Shown: in pieces, positions 11,121-22,408 of the stretch
Layout: every line of letters begins with the position of its first letter
Numbering within the stretch: position 1 is the first letter of the stretch
Source: Biomphalaria glabrata
Lineage: Eukaryota > Mollusca > Gastropoda > Planorbidae
Direction: 5' to 3'
Length of the DNA: 64,000 nucleotides
Assembly (NCBI RefSeq): GCF_947242115.1
Contig: NC_074717.1
Coordinates: forward strand, 41,188,701 to 41,252,700
Position numbers and translations under genes: made by a program
Notes under the pieces: model-generated
The model's input: the letters and a program-made list of their open reading frames with translations, nothing else
Database searches by the model: none
Told to the model about the DNA's origin: nothing

Positions 11121-11559
11121 AAAAGTTTCAAACTCATTAAGGCTGCTATTGTATTGTTTATAGTTTTCAGACACATACATGTATAAATAAAATACATTAT
11201 GTAATCCTACCCAAGCATACATCCAGTTTTCGATGCGTTATCAAACAGTATATATTTTGAAGAGAATTAACCTTACACCTATAATATGACACATGGGCGT
11301 AGCCTGGAGAAAGGTTGTTCAAATCATCACTTGCCCCAGACCTCATTGTCTGAAAAGGAAACTTTACTTAATGCCCCAGTGCAGCGAACTTAAGCGAACT
11401 ACAGCTAAAGGGGTTTTGTGGTTATCGTTCTCCCACCACTACCGAAAAAATCCTGGCTACGCCCATGATATGCCATTCATTTGTGGGCCGGTTTATATGG
11501 TAATGCCCGGGCCGATTTTGATACCCAGTCCGTCCCTGGTGACAACATGGGAAAATGGT

Positions 11560-12190
11560 CACACAAGGCCGGATTTAAGTATGTGAAGGCCCCGGGGCAG
11601 GATTTTTGTGGCGGCCCCTACAGGTTTTCGAAAGCTTTAACTCTTTCTCTCCTAATCGACGATACCATCGTCGATTTTAACCTCATTAAATTAAATTAAT
11701 GTTTAATTTTTTAAACTTGACTTTAAACTATATAAAAAAGAGCATGCATTTCCCTTAAATTCTATTCTAAATACAACATTTTCTGATAACAAACAACAAA
11801 GCTATTGAAGCCCAATCATAACAAGGGTAGTGAAATAGTAATGAGCAAAATGAAGAATGCCTTCCAAAGCGTAGAAAAATAATTACGGAGAGAAAGAGTT
11901 AATAAAGCTCCCCTTATAAATGATAATAATAACAATGATAATATATAAAAGCATGCTTTATTTTAGAAGAAAGAAATACGAGTTCTTGTAAATTAAATCT
12001 CACTTTCCTATTCCAAAAATATTTCATAGGGCCTAATCATGTTTTAGTTTTTAAAAGTGTATTTTTTTGAGTTTGTGGAGAATGAAGCCTTTGGTAGATG
12101 AACTATCGTAAATCCGGAGCTGTATTTACTTATTTCGAGCATGCTACAGGCGTACACTTCTTAGTCACGACATTTTAGCCAGCCGTAAAA
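11560..12190. other. Intergenic; GGCCGG-type repeat fragment at 11565-11690
   Basis: AAGGCCGGATTTAAGTATG, then CGAAAGCTTTAACTCTTTC, resembles the start of the inverted-repeat element at 63042-63492. The remainder is AT-rich without any gene signal. Confidence 0.4.
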
Positions 12191-12267
12191 ATGCGAAAAC
12201 AAATGTTAAAAAAAAATGGTTACAAAGACAGTTTGTGTGGAAACACAAACTCAAAATCGGCCCCCGA

Positions 12268-12408
12268 AGCAGGTTTCATTATTTTCAGAAGAATATCGGT
12301 ATTAAATTCTATCAGAAGTGGTCCACCCAGGGAGGTAAAAAGGCAGGTTTCAATATTTTCAGAACGAATATCAGAATGAAATTCTATCAAAGGCAAATGA
12401 CTGAGAAG
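12268..12408. repeat. Two-copy direct repeat, about 73-bp period
   Basis: GCAGGTTTCATTATTTTCAG at about 12269 and GCAGGTTTCAATATTTTCAG at about 12342 begin two similar units that both run through AATTCTATCA(G/A)A. The units differ at roughly one base in eight. Not coding as far as I can see. Confidence 0.6.
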
Positions 12409-12559
12409 AATGTAGAAATAAGGTTGACAGATCCTGTGTGGTGCCCCGAAGGTCCAGCAGACCAAGGCATAGGTGAAAGTGAATGTGAAGTTAGAAGTGA
12501 ACCTGGCCTAACTGATCAATTGACGTCTCTGTAGACATCATATATAGGTCCGAGCTATT

Positions 12560-12640
12560 TGTCTTGCACTATTTTGTCGGGAAATTTCACACTATTTTGA
12601 CGGCGCTATTTTGTCGGCGCTAATTTGACGTGTCACCGAA
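12560..12640. repeat. GCTATTTTGTCGGC short repeat cluster
   Basis: Variants of the word CTATTTTGTCGG recur four times. The same word forms a cleaner array at 51867-51950. Confidence 0.55.
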
Positions 12641-12714
12641 AATTACATAAATAGGAAAAGATGTTCATAATTTAAGGGTTCTAACATATACTAGAGGAAA
12701 ACTTTTACTATAGA

Positions 12715-13195
12715 GTTTCTCAAGGTCTGGATCTATGGATCAAAGTCTATGGAGTTCCTCTGTTTGGGACTCCTCAGCTCAAGAAAACATTAAGAAACTG
12801 GAACAGACACAAAATAGAGCAGTAAGATTCAAACACAAATATTCACATTTGACTAGAGTAGCACCTTTAGTAAAGTACTGAATTTAGAAAGCCTTCTGGA
12901 CAGAAGACTCAAAAGTAAAACTCTGAACCATAATCTTCAAATACAAAATCTAATAAAATACTCAGAAAGACACAAAGATAAAGGTACAATCCTCGTCCCA
13001 TATGCTAGGACACATTTGTACAAATGCTCCTTCTTTCCTAGTGCTATTAGAGCATGCAATGGGTTGCCTGAGCCAGGCAAGAAAACCAGTGACTTGGCAG
13101 AATTTAAGTCACTGGTTAACATGCATGACTAGATGCATGACGCGTAGGACGTAATGATTTTTTTTTAAAGCAACGTCTGTATTATAGAAGATAAG
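12715..13195 (+). mobile_element. 5'-truncated CR1/Jockey-like LINE, reverse-transcriptase C-terminus
   Basis: The plus strand encodes, with small frame slips, NIKKLEQTQNRAVRF, then ESLLDRRLKSKTLNHNLQ and SFFPSAIRACNGLPEPGK, the typical distal part of a CR1/Jockey-type reverse-transcriptase ORF. The 3' UTR holds ACGTCTGTATTATA followed by GATAAGA. This 3' part recurs at 10965, 18430 (minus), 27566 (minus), 44555, 50265 and 62660. Confidence 0.75.
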
Positions 13196-13199
13196 AAGA

Positions 13200-14796
13200 T
13201 ACGAGTCGTTTTTAAGATCAGCTACCCACCCAGGTGCCTCTATGAAGAAGTGACTTGAATAGAGGTATTGTAAAAATAGACTTTTCGTGAAATTCGACTC
13301 TGCGAGAGGCACTTTCTCACAAACCACAACCCTGAAAGAGCTCCACATAGTTGTTTGCAAGGTAGATCAGCTTCATCGAGAAATACAATACTTAATGTAG
13401 CTTAGTTCTTTTACACACTTTGATATACGTAATGGCATGGTTGTGAAAGTTGGACACGGAACGCAGAGATAGACTGATAGCAAGGTACCCGCTGGTCTTG
13501 GTTCAAGAATATAATGGTGGACCCCCCTCAGGGGCTCAACATACATAACTAGTGTAGCAAGAGTTTTACATCGTTTAGTCCATTCGTTCTTTTTAGTCCT
13601 ACAGTATTTATGTCCGAGATATAATTTATCCACAATACCAAGGTTAAATAAATATTTAAGAATCTATAATCTATATTATTTAAATTTCTAAGCTCAACAT
13701 TTTTTAAAAAATTTTCTTAAAAGGGCTCCCATTGGCCACTATTGCTTGTGGGATCTGGCGCAATAAAGCCCTTTGCACCATGATTGGTTTGCCACTGCCT
13801 GCGACTACGAGAGAAAAAAAAAACAAGTGGGAAAGGATATAAATGAATCTTTTACACACTCTTTTTCAACAGACATCTCTATTTAGGCCGATACACTAGA
13901 TTTTAAAGAGTGTTCTTAAAGAAACTTGATTCATTGAAGATTTACAGGTTTACTAGTGACTGGTTTTGTATTAGCTACAGCTCAAACAGTGATTACGCTA
14001 TATACTGTGTGGGAATCTAAATGTACCACGGTCAAAGCCTATTCATAACTGCAAATATCTCCTGAAAAGGGAAAAAAACTCTGATTTATGTTTAAACCAG
14101 CAGTCTTTGAACATATCCAACTTGCGTCATTGATAATACAGACAGTTCCAAGTTTACATACGACCCAAAAAAAAAACGTTCTTTAGATTTAAAAAGAATA
14201 TTACACACGTCTCATACATGGAAGTTTTTACGCAATAAAAAAGGAAACATTTGCTTGCAGTTTCAAAACTTGTTTGGTGTACATTATGTCTAACCAGAAC
14301 AACCTGCGTCATGAGCAGCACAAGGTCGTTTGCACTAATTGAGCCAATACCTAAACAGAAGTTTACTACAGACCTGGAGAATATTTAGATCTAGTGTCAG
14401 GAGAATAACTCGTACATTTAGCTATAATAGAGAGGCTTAAATGACCCGAACAGATGAGAGTTTTTTTAGTGTATAGAGATAGGCTTGAGATAAACACATG
14501 TAGCTCTCTGTTTGTACGTTCGTATTTTCAAGTTGAGATAACTTTCCCAAAAGTCCTCAATTAGAACTTGCTATTCCAGATCAGATTGAACGTAGATATA
14601 CACATAGTCTTTATATTGTAGGTTGTAAACTACTTTCGTATGTTGCTTAGTTGACTGTATTTAGTCTTGAGGAGGGCCAGAATAAGTATAGAAATTAAAA
14701 TGCCCACCTGGTCTGCTAAGGTTTAGTTCGTTTTTTTAGACATTGCTATTCGCTTTCTCTTGAAACTTTGAAAGCCGTCTGCTTCTGAGACTATGT
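13200..14796. other. Intergenic, no gene seen
   Basis: Only short chance open frames on both strands. No transposon end, tRNA-like box or splice-supported frame was identified. Confidence 0.4.
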
Positions 14797-14983
14797 CATC
14801 TCAAGTTCCCATTGAGTGATCTCAAGTTCCCATTGTGTGATCTCAAGTTCCCATTGTGTCATCTCAAGTTCCCATTGTGTGATCTCAAGTTCCCATTGTG
14901 TGATCTCAAGTTTCCATTGCGTGTTCCGACGTTCCCATGGTGTAGTCCGACGTTTCCATTGAGTGATTCCAAGTTTCCAAGCT
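14797..14983. repeat. 21-bp minisatellite, about nine copies
   Basis: The unit TGATCTCAAGTTCCCATTGTG is repeated about nine times. The first six are nearly perfect and the last three diverged (TCCGACGTTCCCATG variants). On the minus strand the unit reads QWELEIT in frame, but no gene context surrounds it. Confidence 0.85.
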
Positions 14984-15346
14984 AAGACAAAACATTTCGT
15001 ACAAATATTTCTAATCGCACAGATCTATTATTTTTAGTTTAGGTCTATTACAAATTTGATGACATGACTGATCCAAACGAATTAATACAATTACACTTAA
15101 TATAAGCGTTTTTTAAAAAGTATATTTTAAATGTATTGTACTTGGTTATGATTTTTGATTCAATCTACACGTCTATTGATGTCCAGTATCACATTGTCCA
15201 GATCATACAAATTAAAAGAAGCTAAGAAACTCGTGGACAGGATAGGATAGGTTTATGCGCTGTCGTACAATTTATATAAAGTTAGGAATTGATTTTATTT
15301 ATGATTTTGGGGAAGGTGGATTCTTACGTTGGCCAATTGGTTAAGA

Positions 15347-15430
15347 CAGTGATGCCCAAAATACGGCCCGCGGGCAAGAACCGGCTCGCGATGCAGGTCT
15401 AACCAGCCCTTCAGAACTTCTCTCCACAAC
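15347..15430 (+). repeat. Left end of a hAT element (CAGTGATGCCCAAA)
   Basis: CAGTGATGCCCAAAATACGG, then CCCGCGGGC, is a familiar hAT terminal pattern. No matching right end was found, so it is a relic. Confidence 0.45.
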
Positions 15431-15614
15431 ACAATAAATGAGAATGTAAAATATATGGTAAAAAAAATATTCGAACTGTGGCATTTTTAGTTGACTTCTG
15501 TGACCTGTGACTTCTGTGACCTTGTATTATGATTAGGTCATAAGACCAGTGATTTCTGCTGTACTGGCAAGTTAGTCCAGTGTTACTCCGTGGTCCCTAA
15601 TTATACTACCTACA

Positions 15615-15722
15615 ACTAACGTCAGGTACCCATTAGAGCTGGGTGGGCTCAGAGGCGCCCGAGGATTCGAAATAAAAAATCCCAGGATTCGAACCGCTTT
15701 ACCGCTCAGCCACCGCGCCTCA
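15615..15722 (-). mobile_element. tRNA-derived SINE, 5' part only, reverse
   Basis: CAGGTACCCATTAGAGCTGG, CAGAGGCGCCCGAGGATTC and AGGATTCGAACCGCTTTAC match the head half of the 6103 SINE in reverse; the last is the B box. Confidence 0.7.
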
Positions 15723-18429
15723 CAAGAGACTAAGTAGACATAATATTTACATAAACCAACTTATTTCTAACAAATAAAAAAAGTCTACTTTGCTCGTTAT
15801 TGAAAAACTCATTCCCACAACAGTGGCACACTCCTCTTGAGTAATACAGTCAGTGCCCAACAACAAAACTATTATATAAACATTATGGAGATTTAGTTCA
15901 TAATAATGTACACTGGTCAGCTCAAAGGCTCAAGAGGAAGTGGCAATTGCATACAGTTAACATAGACTTAAATAATGTATCAAAGGGGACTAACTCTTAT
16001 CGAAAAACAAAAAAAGTAACTACCCCTATTCTGTCTTATGTTCTACATTTGAGTCTTGATGAAACGAGACTGCTAACAAAACCTTGGCGATGAGTGCAGC
16101 AACAAAAAGAGAAATGGACACATTTTTACTTTTTGTATAAAATATATCAAGTATGTCTGTTTTAATGGAGTATTTGCATTCAAAAGTTTGTTTCGGTAAA
16201 AAAAAAACTTGAAACATCCAACTAATTGCTGTCGTCTGCTCTATTGCTTTTCCAGAGATGCCTACATGCCAAAATGTATTCGCGTATTCCCAGACCTGGA
16301 AATGAGTTTTTGATGGGCAAATGTGTATTTTCCTAAATATAAAGAAATATACCCAGGAAAGACTAAAAAATCATTCAAGCACGCAACATACACGAAATGC
16401 ATCAATCCTAAAGTTAACACAGCATAAAGTTATATAAGACACTTGGCAATGATTTTATGATCATAATGCCTTTAGTGTATTCCACTTTCCACAATAGCGG
16501 CAAAATATATTCATTTAAAAGAATTGGACATTTTTGTTACAAGCGAAATTAGACTTTAACCAGGTGTAATGGTTTGCTTGACTTGATCAGTGCCATCTAA
16601 TTCTATAAAAGTAGTTTTGTTTATAGGCAATTTTTAACAAGGTATACAGACTATGGAAATATTTTATCACATTTTGAAAGAATTCAGATTTTCTTCTTTC
16701 AGTCCATTCTTTGCAGAGTTGGCAATAAAAGCTTTGGCGTACTCTAAAATCACTAATAACAAACATTTTAAAGATGTATTTTTTTTCAGGCAGATAATCC
16801 CAATTAGTCATGGAACTTGTTTCTAATATAAAAGCTGGGCTATTGAGTCTGCTGATCAGTTGTATTAGTTCTGGTTTCTGATGCTTAAGTTTCTGAGCCA
16901 CTTGTAAAGCCCAGAAGTTGGACAGTTGTTTAGTGGCTATTTGAGACGCATGACATTAGAGCATTTTATAGCTAGAAGAGGGCATTCCGGCAAAAAAACA
17001 ACGTTACTGAACCGATACATGTGCTATTTAGTGCTTTTATTAAGGTAGTGCGTAACATATTTACGTAAATAAAATGTTACTAAATAAGAGTGACTCGATT
17101 TTGAAGACAGATTTCTTCTTAAGAAGAGATTAATAAACAAAAGAGCTAAAGACTCTTTTTGATAATAAACTTTGAAATCCAAAAAAGCTAACCATGCATT
17201 TTCCTCATTTATCAAATTGAACTAAGTATTATGTACGTCGTTTCAGGGCCGGCCTTACGAAGCCTTTCCCTTAGTCTGTTGAACCGTTGGGGCACAATGC
17301 AAGATTTGTCGACCACCTTTCTCCATTACTCTCTTTAACTTTAAACCAATATTTCAACAAATAGAAAAATGGACTCTCTGAGTCCTAACTCTGGACTCCG
17401 ACTGTCTACAACTGAATCCAAAAACGTCAACTATATTGGTTATAATCTCGTCCCCGTAACTTCTATAACCTTCCTGTCTTCAGCCTTCACCTTCTGGTTT
17501 CCCGCCTTTTTGTCACCTAGCCTGACTCATGCACGTGGACCTGATCTTTCGATCACGTGACGTCACATTCTTGCGACTAGCCTTGACCTTGTCCTGCTTG
17601 CAAGCTTAACTTAAGTAGGACAATGAAATGTTGGAAATATTAAAAAGTGAAGTAATTGTTTAATATGAAAGACCTTAACACCGTTGCAGTGAACAGATTA
17701 TTCAAACAAATTTGGTAATAATATTTCAACAAATAAGAGATATATATTAGCAATGCACTCATAACCTTTGACAAATGATTAAATTTATAATAAATATTCA
17801 TGAAATGTTAAAGCCATATCATAAAGAATAATTGCAAACAATAAAAATACATCATTAAATATATTCATCAATGATACGATTATAACAAAAAAAAAACAGA
17901 CAAGGCCTCAATCTGTTAAATTAATAAAAACTATACCCTTTTAAAAATATATTTATAACAACAATAAATAAATATTACAATTCCAGTTTAAAATCATTTA
18001 TTTATAATGGACATATGTGTATCTTTGTTTATGCATAGCAACATGCAAATGTAACATAAACAAAAAGCTATGCTTTAAAATTAACATACACGAGACAGCC
18101 TCTGGGCCGTGAATTCACCAAAGTACATTCTTATTACAAGTCACGTGTTGCAGTCTTGCAGATGTGCCCAAAGCAAGACAAACTATTTAGCGGACAAAGC
18201 TAGCTAGCGTTACTACAAAAAAGATTTTTTTCCCCTTAATGTATCTTGATCGATGCAGCGTAAGTAAAATATTGTTATTAGCTGGTGTGTTTATTTCAAT
18301 ACAACTTTTAAGTACAAAAAAATAGACATGAATGAATGAAATAATAAATAAGTAACAAACTGTCGCACTCTGAAGAGATGGGGTGGGAGGAGTAGAAATT
18401 ACTCAAAAGGCCACCAGATGTGTAACATT
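15723..18429. other. Intergenic AT-rich stretch, no gene seen
   Basis: Contains AGGGCCGGCCTTACGAAG at about 17245, the edge of a GGCCGGCC-type repeat. All open frames are under about 105 codons, without splice or family support. Confidence 0.4.
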
Positions 18430-18545
18430 GTTATCCTGTTATCCTAATTTCCTGGCTGATCCAGGCAACCCATTCCATGCTCAAATAGGAAAGAAGGAGC
18501 ACTTGTACGAATTTGTCCTAGCATATGAAATAAGAAATTGTTGTA
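18430..18545 (-). repeat. CR1-like LINE 3' fragment
   Basis: Reverse copy: TTTCCTGGCTGATCCAGGCA, then CCCATTCCATGCTC and GAAAGAAGGAGCACTTGTAC, match the last coding part of the LINE at 12715-13195. Confidence 0.7.
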
Positions 18546-18972
18546 TGAAGTTAGACTCTTATCTAGATTTGTCTACAAGATTATAAGTACAGGCCTGCAT
18601 TGAATTTGCTAAGCCCTTATACTTATCATTTATGTACACCGTAACATTTTTATATAATAATTACAAATTTTAAATAAGGGAGGCGAAATCATTGATTATT
18701 ATTACATATTTACAAAGATTTATTGAGAAAAAGAGTTTTAAAATGTCTTTTAACAATTAAGCTCAAAGACAAAGAAGATCAATATCTGTAACTTTCAATG
18801 TATCTATTGCATTATAATATTGAATCAAAAAATTTAGCTGTAAAACAAAAACGATGGAATAAATAGATTTTTATGGTTCTGAAGAAAATTCTATAACACT
18901 CTCTGTGTGTCAAAATAAAACAGAGAGGGTTACGTGGCAATGTTTATACTAGAATAAAGCGACCTTAGGGCA

Positions 18973-19162
18973 GATATATAAAGGTCATCTGTTTCTGTGA
19001 CCCACAGTTAACTAGGGTGTCATGTGGCCAGCACAATGACACAACAAGCTTAGAGTCAGAGGCACCCTTAAGATTCTGAAATTAAAAATCCCACTTTACC
19101 AGGATTTGAACCCATGATCCCTGGTTAGGAAGTCAAGCGCTTTACCACTAAGGTCCATAATA
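18973..19162 (-). mobile_element. tRNA-derived SINE, reverse
   Basis: GGGTGTCATGTGGCCAGCAC, AGTCAGAGGCACCCTTAAG, ATTAAAAATCCCACTTTACC and AGGATTTGAACCCATGATC match the 6103 family in reverse, ending with the tRNA-like head. Confidence 0.75.
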
Positions 19163-19521
19163 CTTTGGAGTAAAAAAAAAAAGAAAATAGCTTAAAATTG
19201 AAAAGATAAAAAAAGAACTATTAATAAAAGAAATATTGAAAACAAAAATCTAAATAATACAATGATCAAACAAAAACGGTAATTGTCAATGCAGCAAATG
19301 TTCATGTTATCTTCAAGAAATGAAGAATGAGTTGTCAGTCTTCTATGTTGTGACTTGAGAGTGATTTCCCCTTTAAGTTCTCTTTCTTCTCTTCTCCATT
19401 CTTTTCTCTGTCTTTGACTTTTTGTCTTTCCTGAAAGGAATACATGCAGGTATATAAAATCAATGTCAGCAGTGAAGTATTTAGACTTAAACTAGTAGGC
19501 AGTTCATTCCTTATTCTAGCA

Positions 19522-19710
19522 CAGGGGTTCTCAACCTATGAATCGCGACCCCTTAGGGGTCGATCGACGATTAGCCAGGGGTCGCCTAAGGCCATCAAAA
19601 ATATGGATTGTTTTTGTCTATTTCTTTTATTGCTGTGTGGGTGGGGGTCGCGGCAGAGTGGGGGATTTGTAAAAAAGGGGTCGCCGAGCTTAAAAGGTTG
19701 AGAACCGCTG
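19522..19710 (+). mobile_element. SPIN/Buster-like hAT MITE, 189 bp
   Basis: The ends CAGGGGTTCTCAACCTATG and AAAAGGTTGAGAACCGCTG are inverted repeats, flanked by perfect 8-bp direct repeats TTCTAGCA (19514-19521 and 19711-19718). The interior has GGTCGATCGACGATTAGCC and a G-rich run, GTGGGTGGGGGTCGCGGC. Confidence 0.9.
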
Positions 19711-20284
19711 TTCTAGCAGCTAGCAGTCAAATAATTAGATTACTGTTCAATGACTAAGCTGGGCAGTGCACATGTCCCATATGGGGATGACCGTGTGAAA
19801 AAGTCAATCTTTTTTTTTTTATTTTGAAAAATTTTGGAGGAGGACAGTGTAAATAATGTGCCCCTCCCTCCCATTAAGTGCTTTAAAGAACAGCTTAGGT
19901 AAAGTATTTTTTTTTGGCTTTTAAAGCGGATCATATCCGTATAAATAGAACAAACAAAAGTTGGAGCATTTAAAACAATAACAAATGGCAGAGAAGAAAA
20001 AAATTTATTGGATTGTCTCCCTTCCCCCCCCCTTTTTTTTTTTTCTCGACCAAAATATAAGTCTGTTAATCCGATGCAGCTCAGCGGAGATGTGTTATTG
20101 AAAACGTAGAGATATCAACGTGTAAAATAAAAGATTATTTGTTCTGTCTTGTCATTATTAAGCTTAAAGTTAAAGTCACAGTCCAACAGTCGAGCGTTGG
20201 GCTTCTTGCTACAGTTGTTGCCCATTCAGTTGTATAGTGTCTATCTTGTCACTAACTGTGCATGTCTGGATATACTTCATTCTT

Positions 20285-20645
20285 TCTAATACATTATGTC
20301 TTGGATAAGTAGAGGCCCTAGGCGAAGTGAATATGGTGGCCCCAAATGAAGTAACAAAAAAAAAAAATAAAAAGAAGCAGCGAAAAAATAAAATTACGCA
20401 ATTTATTAAACACCTGCCCGTGTATATCTAAATCAACAAATAACTGAAATTCATATATCGCCTTGTCCGTAGTAATATTTGAATTGTATCAGTAAATATA
20501 GAGACCTAGTGCTCTACTATGTTTGAGATCTAATCCAAGTTTCGCAATTTTATCTCTAATTTCTTTGAGTCCTGTGCGAGGCCCCTCTCCAATTGGATGT
20601 CCTAGGCGACTGCCTAGTTTGCCCATGCCTAAGGCCGGCCCTAAT
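20285..20645. repeat. GGCCGGCCCT-ended repeat
   Basis: GTAGAGGCCCTAGGCGAAG near the start and TCCTAGGCGACTGCC followed by TAAGGCCGGCCCTAATG at the end match the split element at 6041-6560. The class is uncertain; no target duplication was recognised. Confidence 0.5.
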
Positions 20646-20972
20646 GACACGTTTAATTACGTCATCTCCATGACATTTGGCCAAGTCCTTTCAGATGAAA
20701 CATTTGTCCCAGTTGTCCAACTTTTATCTATCGTATCGCTCAGTGTTACACTGCGAACAGGTCCCAACGTAAAGACCACGACAGTAAGGTTGACAGTCTT
20801 ATCCCTTTTTATGTTTGCGAACATTGCTTTTTGATTTCAAATATACAGATAAAGGTTTAAAAACACAGACGCAATAAAACTGAGTCTGAACCCACGAAAA
20901 TATATTTTCATTGTCTTTTTTTTTACAGCTAGAAATCCGAACCAAAGGTATTACGTGAAACACTGTATAAAG

Positions 20973-21179
20973 CAGCGGTTCTCAACCTTTTATGCTTGGC
21001 GACCCCTTTTTACAATCCCTCACTCTGCCGTGACCCCCCCCCCCCCCCCCCCCCGCAAATACACACAGCAATAGAAGAATAGACAAAAACAATCCATTTT
21101 TTCGATGGTCTTTGGCGACCCCTGGCAAATCGTTAATCGACCCCCAAGGGGGTCGCGATCCACAGGTTGAGAATCCCTG
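20973..21179 (-). mobile_element. SPIN/Buster-like hAT MITE, reverse, 207 bp
   Basis: The ends CAGCGGTTCTCAACCTTTTA and CCACAGGTTGAGAATCCCTG are flanked by perfect GTATAAAG duplications (20965-20972 and 21180-21187). Opposite orientation to the 19522 copy. A C-run of more than 20 bases sits where other copies have a short one. Confidence 0.9.
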
Positions 21180-21187
21180 GTATAAAG

Positions 21188-21899
21188 GATAGGGACTGAA
21201 GAAGACGATAACTAGCTCGGTTGATATTGGTTGGTGAGGTACAGGCCGTTTATAAAGGGAGACAATCATCAAGTATATTTAAAAATCGTTTAGCAAGATC
21301 CGCCAGAGTTATCCGCCAGTGCCAAGTTAGGCTTGGTTTTATAAAAATGTCTCGTTACCTTTTATTGAATGTGTCTTGTTCACTGCTGTCACCGGAAGCT
21401 TCTAAAGGCGGAGAGTCCTTCATGGGCGTCTCCCTTTTAGCACCACTGAAAGATAACCGAACATATTATTCAAACAAGAATAACTAATATATATATATAT
21501 ATATCTATATATATGAATATATATGCGCGCATATACATGAAACAATACACTCACATATATTTATGCAATGACAAACAGCTAAGCATTTCGTATTAGAAAC
21601 GTGAATGTATAAATAAGATTTGGGAGGTCATGGTAGATAAATAGAAGAGGGAGAACATCGAATAGAGAGCCAGGATGGAAGTGTAACTAGGAACGTATGT
21701 GTGTTGGAGTAGGTCCTATGTGGGAAGAGGGAGCCGTATGGAGACAGGCGGAAGGAAATCGCGGATCAAACATCCGACTCGCCACCAGGAAGTTGAACAT
21801 GCCAGCAGTATAGGCACGACTAGCGGCAGACAACACAGCTTTCTATAACACACAACACAAACTTACAAGCAAACTTATATCTAAGAAAACAATGTAAAA
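21188..21899. other. Intergenic with (TA)n microsatellite at 21487-21530
   Basis: An interrupted TA dinucleotide run, then unstructured sequence; no gene recognised. Confidence 0.45.
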
Positions 21900-22350
21900 A
21901 AAACATCATCAGACCTGTGGTCATATACGCCAGTGAAAACTGGACGCTGACAAAACTGCAGAAAATCTGCTAAATACTTGGGAAAGAAAAATCCTCAGAA
22001 AAATCCATGGTGCCACACACGAGAAAGCCGGATGGAGAATTCGTACCGACCAAGAAATATATCAACTATATTAAGACCCCTCCATAGTGACTGAAATAAC
22101 AAAGAAACAGGTTACGTTGGATAGGCCACCTTGAAAGAATGCCAGAGAACAGAGGAACAAAGATTGTTCACCGTCAAAAACTCAAAAAGACAGGCGCCCC
22201 AAAGGCAGACCACGAGTAGGGTGGCTTGATGACGTAGAGACAGATCTACAACAGCTAAATGTCCTGGCATGGAGAAGCAAAGCACAGGACAGATCAGAAT
22301 GGAGACGTGTGCTAAAACAGGCCAGGACCCTCCGTGGGCTGTAGCGCCAC
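21900..22350 (+). mobile_element. LINE 3' end, reverse-transcriptase C-terminal tail
   Basis: The plus strand near 21985 encodes WERKILRKIHGATHEKAGWR. From 22190 to 22344 an open stretch reads RRPKGRPRVGWLDDVETDL, then LAWRSKAQDRSEWRRVLKQA and a stop. This is the conserved distal end of many RTE/Jockey-type LINE ORF2 proteins. Frame slips mark it as dead. It abuts the 39-bp repeat exon of ZNFX1 copy 2. Confidence 0.75.
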
Positions 22351-22370
22351 TGTGATGGATGAATAGCTAT

Positions 22371-22408
22371 CTCAATAACAGATTTTGTTCTCAATAACAG
22401 ATTTTGTT
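22371..22408. repeat. 19-bp tandem duplication
   Basis: CTCAATAACAGATTTTGTT occurs twice back to back, at 22371-22389 and 22390-22408. It overlaps the stop codon region of the repeat exon and begins about 20 bp after the LINE end. Confidence 0.8.

Larger units (their letters stand above)
9501..11538. mobile_element. 2.0-kb hAT-type element with 8-bp target duplication
   Basis: The left end TAGGGGCGGACTGGCTATA and the right end, read inward as CAGGGACGGACTGGGTATC, are inverted repeats; GGGCCGG-containing subterminal parts also match. The element is flanked by perfect copies of GTGACAAC (9493-9500 and 11539-11546). No hAT transposase is recognisable. The interior holds an I-clade LINE fragment (10050-10500) and a LINE tail (10965-11120), so it is a non-autonomous element enlarged by insertions. 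Confidence 0.75.
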
